A DNA stretch of 64,000 nt, taken from the NCBI GenBank assembly GCA_002389045.1, contig DGNS01000009.1, positions 71,501 through 135,500 of the forward strand, in the 5' to 3' direction. This DNA is from Thiotrichaceae bacterium UBA4486 (GTDB lineage: Bacteria; Pseudomonadota; Gammaproteobacteria; Eutrophobiales; Eutrophobiaceae). The notes beneath the pieces are model-generated. The model did no database searches. It saw only the letters and a program-made list of their open reading frames with translations, and had not been told where the DNA came from. Position numbers and translations under genes: made by a program. Below are positions 59,535 through 64,000 of this stretch, piece by piece (the first letter of the stretch is position 1; each line of letters starts with the position of its first letter).

Positions 59535-60632
59535 TCACTGTTCACCGTTAACCCGTGGTGTCTCCGACGCCACCTCCCCACACTGCCCCCGGTGCCGTAA
59601 TACGTGATCCATCAACACCAGCGCCAGCATGGCCTCGGCGATGGGCGTGGCGCGGATGCCGACGCACGGATCGTGACGGCCCTTGGTGACGACTGCATCG
59701 GCCTCACCCTGTTTATTGATCGTTTTACCGGGAAGGCGAATGCTGGAGGTGGGCTTCAAAGCGATACTGACAATAATGTCCTGGCCGCTGGAAATACCGC
59801 CAAGTACGCCACCGGCGTTATTACTGAGAAAACGGTGATTCTCGATCTCATCGCGATGCTCGGTGCCACGCTGTTCGACTGCAGCAAAGCCGGCGCCGAT
59901 CTCCACGCCCTTGACGGCGTTGATGCTCATCATCGCTTTGGCGATGTCGGCATCGAGGCGATCGAAAATCGGCTCACCCAGACCCACCGGCACGTGGTTG
60001 GCGACAATGTTGATGCGCGCGCCGACAGAGTCGCCATCCTTGCGCAGTTGGTCCATGTACTCTTCCAGTTGCGGTACGGCATCCGGATCGGGACTGAAGA
60101 ACGGATTGTCATTGACAGCGTCCCAGGAATTGAAATCGATTATATTCGGCCCCAGTTGCGCGAGATAACCGCGGACCTGCATACCGAACTTTTCTTTTAA
60201 ATATTTTTTGGCAATGCCCGCTGCCGCCACGCGCATGCAAGTCTCGCGCGCCGAGGCCCGGCCGCCGCCGCGGTGATCGCGGATGCCGTATTTCTGTTGA
60301 TAGGTGTAATCGGCGTGACCGGGGCGAAACAAATCCTCAATGGCGGAATAATCCTTCGATTTCTGATCCTCGTTTTCGATCACCAGGCCAATGGGCGTGC
60401 CGGTGGTCCTGCCCTCGAACACCCCGGAGTAAATGCGCACGCGGTCGGATTCCTTGCGCTGGGTGACATGGCGCGACTGGCCCGGCTTGCGCCGGTCCAG
60501 ATCCCCCTGCAAATCGGCCTCGCTGAGCGCCAGCCCCGGTGGACAGCCATCGACGATACCGAGGTAGCCATAGCCGTGGCTCTCGCCGGCCGTGGTCAGA
60601 GTGAAGATTTTTCCGATGGTGTTGCCCGACAT
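59535..60632 (-). CDS. aroC: chorismate synthase
   Basis: A 365-residue FMN-dependent lyase converting EPSP to chorismate. Signatures are TAGESHGYGYLGIVDGCPPGLAL (~13), the GRxxARETxxRVAAAGIAKK run (GGGRASARETCMRVAAAGIAKKY, ~128) and GDSVGARINIVA plus FSPDPDAVP. Near the C-terminus are DIIVSIALKPTSSIRLPGKTINKQG and GRHDPCVGIRATPIAEAMLALVLMDH. The bifunctional eukaryotic form is excluded. In E. coli aroC follows prmB directly; here sulfur-oxidation genes lie between them. Confidence 0.96.
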   Translation of the reverse strand: MSGNTIGKIFTLTTAGESHGYGYLGIVDGCPPGLALSEADLQGDLDRRKPGQSRHVTQRKESDRVRIYSGVFEGRTTGTPIGLVIENEDQKSKDYSAIEDLFRPGHADYTYQQKYGIRDHRGGGRASARETCMRVAAAGIAKKYLKEKFGMQVRGYLAQLGPNIIDFNSWDAVNDNPFFSPDPDAVPQLEEYMDQLRKDGDSVGARINIVANHVPVGLGEPIFDRLDADIAKAMMSINAVKGVEIGAGFAAVEQRGTEHRDEIENHRFLSNNAGGVLGGISSGQDIIVSIALKPTSSIRLPGKTINKQGEADAVVTKGRHDPCVGIRATPIAEAMLALVLMDHVLRHRGQCGEVASETPRVNGEQ

Positions 60633-60761
60633 GGTAATGTGCCTTTGATTTTTGGTCGGCGATTATACTGAATTCAGCCGGGGAATGTTGGTCCGCATAA
60701 AATAAACAAATGACTCGTCATCCTGATATCCAGTAAACGGTGGAAACCCGGCTACAGTTTA

Positions 60762-61301
60762 TTATTGATCCGGCTTATCAGCATCGTATACATTAATAAA
60801 CCCGTCGTCGTTCGGCATTTCTATTAATTTCAATGCCTTCGCGTTCATCACAGTATCTTCTTCAACAATGCCGTTCAAAAAAAGCATATAAGCAACCAGT
60901 GCATAGACTTCAGCGTTCGTGAGTGTTCCCGGTGCGTTCATGGGCATGGAGCGGCGGGTGAAATCAAACAGCGTGGTGGCGTAGGGCCAGTAGGTGCCGA
61001 TGGTTTTTTCCGGCCATTCGTCGGTGAGGCTGTGTATGGCGCCGGCAAGTTGATCGCCGGAATTGCCCAGCCCGCCCTGGCCGTGACAACTGACACAGTG
61101 CTGTTTGTACAAGGCCTCGCCCTCGGCCACGCTGCCCTGGCCTTCGGGTAAGCCTTCGCCGTCGGGCATGATGCTCATGTCGCGACGGGTGATGTTTTCT
61201 TCCGTCACCGGGTGGCCGAGATTGGGGCCTTCGGGAGGATCGGCAGCGAGGGCGCTACTCATGGTTTTAATCATGACGACGAAAGCCAACGTAACAGCCA
61301 A
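60762..61301 (-). CDS. mono-heme cytochrome c, SoxD-like (start uncertain)
   Basis: A periplasmic cytochrome c of about 180 residues. The heme site is YKQHCVSCHGQGGLGN, and MPMNAPGTLTNAEVYALVAYML supplies the distal Met. The mature part begins near ADPPEGPNLGHPVTEENI, as in SoxD-type subunits. The signal peptide hydrophobic run AVTLAFVVMIKTMSSALA is preceded only by a TTG at 61301 with no usual basic start; the ATG at 61274 would cut it. The open frame continues upstream into dispersed repeats. So the 5' end may have been altered by insertion. It probably accepts electrons from SoxC next door. Confidence 0.75.
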   Translation of the reverse strand: MAVTLAFVVMIKTMSSALAADPPEGPNLGHPVTEENITRRDMSIMPDGEGLPEGQGSVAEGEALYKQHCVSCHGQGGLGNSGDQLAGAIHSLTDEWPEKTIGTYWPYATTLFDFTRRSMPMNAPGTLTNAEVYALVAYMLFLNGIVEEDTVMNAKALKLIEMPNDDGFINVYDADKPDQ

Positions 61302-61635
61302 TAAATAATGTCCGCCTATGGCGGTGATTGTTTGACTGGGTTCCCGCCTCCGCGGAAATGACGGATCACGGGCTGGGACATTCGTTTGACTGGATTCACA
61401 CCGGAGCCTGTCCTGGACATGTTTAATCCAGTGCGGGAATGACGGATCCGTGTCATTTCGAGCACAGCGAGAAATCTCAACAAGATTCCTCACTAGCTCC
61501 CTCGCTACGCTTCGGAACAAGGTTTGGAATGACAACAGGAAAGTACCGCCTGGACGGCGGATCATCTGACTCAATGGATACTGGCTTTTGCCAGTATGAT
61601 GTATGTATAAATCCGGAGAATCGATTAACACTACC
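61302..61635. repeat. dispersed intergenic repeats between soxC and the cytochrome gene
   Basis: 334 bp holding elements of the type common as interspersed repeats in proteobacteria: TTCCCGCCTCCGCGGAAATGACGGATC, a half-similar TGCGGGAATGACGGATC, and the TCATTTCGAGC..GCGAGAAATCTC..GGAATGACAA unit that usually has both ends inverted. On the minus strand it would read FPRRREPS, a familiar artefact of such repeats. No gene; it separates two genes that are usually adjacent. Confidence 0.75.
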
Positions 61636-63006
61636 TCAATCCCAGCCGGCATCAATGCTGATCTCGCCGTCATCCATCACTTCCGGCTCGTCTTTCTCAT
61701 AGACATGGGTCACGTTGCCGCTGCTGTCCACGCTCCAGGTCACGATGGCGTTGTAGTGATAAAAACCGTGGCGGCCGCGACTGGCCAGCAGTTCCCTGCG
61801 CGATGGCTGCATATAACCCGTTTCGTCAATGGCGCGGCTCATTAATACGGCCGGGCTGCCGTTCCATTGCCAGGGGATGCGAAAGCGGGTGAAGGCGCGA
61901 TCCAATACCGGCGCCTGCAAATCGGCTTCGGCCCAGGTCTTGCCGTCATCGGCGGAAACTTCCACCTTTTTGATCTTGCCGTTGCCGCTCCAGGCCAGCC
62001 CCGTGATCTGATAGAGGCCCGGACCGGATTTCAGCACCATGCCGCCGGAGGGTGACAGGATCAGTGACTTCGCCTCTATGGTGAAGGTGAACATGCGCGC
62101 CTTGCCCGAAGGCAACAGCTCGGTGTATTTGGAGGTTTCGTTGCGCGCCATCACCGGCTGATCGGTGATCTTCACACGGTGCAGCCATTTGACGTTGGTC
62201 ACGCCTTCCCAGCCGGGTAGCACGAGGCGCATCGGGTAACCGTTCTCCGGCCGCAAGCGCTCACCGTTCTGGTACAGCGCCAGCATGCCGTCGGCCATGG
62301 CTTTTTCCAGCGGCACGCTGATCTGCATGGCAAAGGCGTCGGCGCCTTCGGCGATCAGCCATTGGCCGGAAGGATTGACGCCCGCCTCGCCGAGCAGGGT
62401 GGCCATGGGAATGCCGGTCCACTCGCTGTTCGAGGCGAGGCCATGAAAATATCCGGCCTCGGCCTGCGAGGGTTGCGAGTTCCAGCCGGCGTTGCTGTTG
62501 CCACCGCATTCGATAAAACAGATCTTCGAGACCATGGGATAGCGCAGCAGATCCTCAACACTGAACTGCAACGGACGCTGCACATCACCGTGGATCAACA
62601 ACCGATGAAGTTCCGGATCGATTTGCGGTACGCCGTTGTGATGGCGCTCGTAATGCAGGCCGTTGGGGGTGATGGTGCCTTCCAGCTTGTGCAATGGCGT
62701 CCAGGACGCGCCGTTCATGCGCATCACCCGGTTCGGCGAGGCAAAGCGCACGACCTGGTCCTCGTGCGGGGACGGGCTGCCGTAGAGTGAAAATTCGGCG
62801 CCGGGTTGTTGCATCCACGGCGGGCGGGCAAATCCGCCACGGTCCAGCCCGGCGGGATCCGCGGCATACAGGGAACGTCCCGTGAGGGCAACCGTCGAGG
62901 CCACCAGCCCGAAACCGAGGCCCTGTTTCAGAAAGACCCTGCGGTGCAGCAGGCCGTTGCCGGCAACACGGTCGGCCGTCTCAACCGGGGCGGAGGGTTT
63001 CTTCAT
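61636..63006 (-). CDS. soxC: SoxC-type sulfane dehydrogenase, molybdopterin subunit
   Basis: A 456-residue periplasmic molybdenum enzyme of the sulfite-oxidase family. The Tat signal is RRVFLKQGLGFGLVASTVAL. The Moco-binding domain has the Cys ligand in CFIECGGNSNAGWNSQP (~178) and the heme/Moco-region motifs WTGIPMATLLGEAGV and YPMRLVLPGWEGVTNVKWL. The dimerisation domain is ~320-440, with SRAIDETGYMQP and LLASRGRHGFYHYNAIVTWSVD, which points to SoxC rather than SorA. With the c-type cytochrome it would oxidise the sulfane of SoxY-bound intermediates; other sox genes are not in view. Confidence 0.88.
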   Translation of the reverse strand: MKKPSAPVETADRVAGNGLLHRRVFLKQGLGFGLVASTVALTGRSLYAADPAGLDRGGFARPPWMQQPGAEFSLYGSPSPHEDQVVRFASPNRVMRMNGASWTPLHKLEGTITPNGLHYERHHNGVPQIDPELHRLLIHGDVQRPLQFSVEDLLRYPMVSKICFIECGGNSNAGWNSQPSQAEAGYFHGLASNSEWTGIPMATLLGEAGVNPSGQWLIAEGADAFAMQISVPLEKAMADGMLALYQNGERLRPENGYPMRLVLPGWEGVTNVKWLHRVKITDQPVMARNETSKYTELLPSGKARMFTFTIEAKSLILSPSGGMVLKSGPGLYQITGLAWSGNGKIKKVEVSADDGKTWAEADLQAPVLDRAFTRFRIPWQWNGSPAVLMSRAIDETGYMQPSRRELLASRGRHGFYHYNAIVTWSVDSSGNVTHVYEKDEPEVMDDGEISIDAGWD

Positions 63007-63087
63007 GTCCGGTCTGGCACGGGTGGATTCATAATATATAAATATATCGAGATGTTTCTATAAATAAAACCGGAATTTTCCGTCACC

Positions 63088-63972
63088 TCACGACTCACCA
63101 GGGAACCATTGTTGTAATTCGGTTTTCTCAAGCATGCACACACCTTCCCCACCGCGCTCGAATTCAAACCAGAAAAACGGTACATCGGGATACCTGGCCG
63201 TAAGGCGTGGCCATGAATGGCCGGTCTCCAGGACCAGGCGCCCGTTGTCGTGCAGGTGATCGGCGGCGGCATGTAGTATGGCGATGGCGTGCTGCAAGCC
63301 TTCATCCGCCGATTGCAGCGCCGACGCCGGCTCGTGGTTGTACTCCATCGGCAACTCTTGCATTTCTTCGTTGCTGACATAGGGCGGGTTGGCAATGATG
63401 AGATCGTAGCGGTTGTTTCCGAGCGCGGCAAACAGATCGGACTGAATCACCCGGACACGATCCGTCAGGCCATGCGCCTCGACGTTGCGCCGGGCCACTT
63501 TCAGGGCCACGGCATCGATATCGACGGCATCCACGCGAGCATGGTCAAAGTAACGGGCACAGGCAATGGCGATACAACCACTGCCGGTGCCGATATCGAG
63601 CATTCGCCGCACACTACCGGCTTCAATCCAGGGCGAGAACCGCTCTTCGATGAGTTCGGCCACGGGTGAGCGTGGTACCAGCACGGTCTCGTCGACGTAA
63701 AATTCGAGACCGGCAAACCATGCCTTGTGGACGAGATAAGCCGCGGGCTTTCGCGTTGTGATGCGTTTATCGACCAGCTGACGGATGGCGTCCTGCTGTT
63801 CGCCCGTGACTTCAAGTTCGGGATCATACTGACTGTAAACCGGATCAAATCCGATCACGGCGGCAATCAGGTAACAGGCCTCGTCGAGTGGGTTGTCGGT
63901 GCCGTGACCGTAGAAGAGGTTGGCCCTCCCAAGGCGTCCTGCCTCGTAGTTGATCAGGTCTTCCAGAATCAT
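63088..63972 (-). CDS. prmB: ribosomal protein uL3 N5-glutamine methyltransferase
   Basis: A 294-residue SAM-dependent methyltransferase of the HemK group. The SAM site is MLDIGTGSGCIAIACARYF (~130), and the glutamine-binding NPPY motif is LIIANPPYVSNEEMQELPMEYNHEP (~196). PrmB is favoured over PrmC (HemK) by the spacing and by EYNHEPASALQSADEGLQHAIAIL. It methylates the ribosomal L3 Gln. The window ends 28 bp beyond its start, in TGATTGG repeats. Confidence 0.9.
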   Translation of the reverse strand: MILEDLINYEAGRLGRANLFYGHGTDNPLDEACYLIAAVIGFDPVYSQYDPELEVTGEQQDAIRQLVDKRITTRKPAAYLVHKAWFAGLEFYVDETVLVPRSPVAELIEERFSPWIEAGSVRRMLDIGTGSGCIAIACARYFDHARVDAVDIDAVALKVARRNVEAHGLTDRVRVIQSDLFAALGNNRYDLIIANPPYVSNEEMQELPMEYNHEPASALQSADEGLQHAIAILHAAADHLHDNGRLVLETGHSWPRLTARYPDVPFFWFEFERGGEGVCMLEKTELQQWFPGES

Positions 63973-63979
63973 GGCGGAA

Positions 63980-64000
63980 TGATTGGTGATTGGTGATTGG
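63980..64000. repeat. TGATTGG heptamer repeat at the window edge
   Basis: Three TGATTGG units immediately upstream of prmB, cut off by the end of the window. Another satellite of the boundary type. Confidence 0.6.

Noticed and set aside
61302..61673. N-terminal extension of the cytochrome gene to 61673
   Set aside because: The translation (FPRRREPS type) is that of interspersed repeats, not a leader.
1..64000. tRNA or rRNA genes, riboswitches, prophage or IS transposase
   Set aside because: I looked at the intergenic gaps by eye and saw no cloverleaf ends (CCA, TTCRA), rRNA or transposase sequence. A covariance-model scan was not possible.

Overview
The window reads as a chromosomal stretch of a free-living gammaproteobacterium with lithotrophic (sulfur-oxidising) traits. 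Supporting this are the proteobacterial gene orders alaC-hom-thrC, recJ..prfB-lysS and prmB..aroC, a proteobacterial-type PDH operon (aceE, short aceF, lipoyl-bearing lpdA), a SoxC-type sulfane dehydrogenase with a cytochrome c partner, a PEP-CTERM protein, and three c-di-GMP proteins. No rRNA, tRNA, phage, transposase or CRISPR locus was seen. Almost all of the DNA is coding. Genus cannot be fixed by eye.

Layout: 1-507 is the 3' end of malate synthase G. 590-3066 is argE-argA (minus), divergent from ilvD. 5038-6177 holds a lytic transglycosylase and pgpA. 6267-6450 is a large imperfect palindrome resembling a MITE. 6597-8658 holds a zinc alcohol dehydrogenase, a two-TM K+-channel-like protein and a DUF423 protein. 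8757-15683 (minus) is a moxR-DUF58-DUF4381-batA-batB/C-batD operon. 15805-20391 holds an HpcH/HpaI aldolase, small proteins, a PBP4-type DD-peptidase and a PEP-CTERM protein behind a duplicated upstream motif. 20579-23728 (minus) is a cytochrome c'-like protein, a DcaP-like porin and a DASS transporter. 23861-25357 is an M17 aminopeptidase. 25644-31656 is the pyruvate dehydrogenase operon. 31689-36833 holds an NTF2-fold protein, an esterase, argG and a membrane GGDEF/degenerate-EAL protein preceded by two CRP-type boxes. 36962-38134 is a CPA1 antiporter ending in an apparent nonsense codon.

38215-41044 (minus) is the most interesting locus: a four-gene RiPP cluster of the MNIO (DUF692) type. 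It encodes a Sec-exported precursor with seven EGKCG pentapeptides on an 11-residue period, the MNIO enzyme, its DUF2063 partner and a DoxX membrane protein. It resembles the copper-binding hvf/bufferin systems. 41349-44122 is prfB (with an intact programmed +1 frameshift) and lysS. 44214-47722 holds two paralogous REC-GGDEF-EAL genes lying between recJ and prfB. 47977-54776 is recJ, an uncharacterised gene, thrC (with a Cys-rich insertion), hom and alaC. 54953-60632 holds a nitrilase-family amidase, tldD, a PP2C-type phosphatase, an MFS transporter and aroC. 60762-63972 is a SoxD-like cytochrome, SoxC and prmB.

A recurring oddity is a family of 7-8 bp tandem satellites (CTGTTAT/CTGTCAT types, plus GAATGGT and GAACCCT types) that fills many gene boundaries. 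It forms a long inverted repeat between ilvD and the transglycosylase, abuts several start codons, and has been read into the C-termini of at least two proteins as a QI(S/T)D(L/S)R tail.
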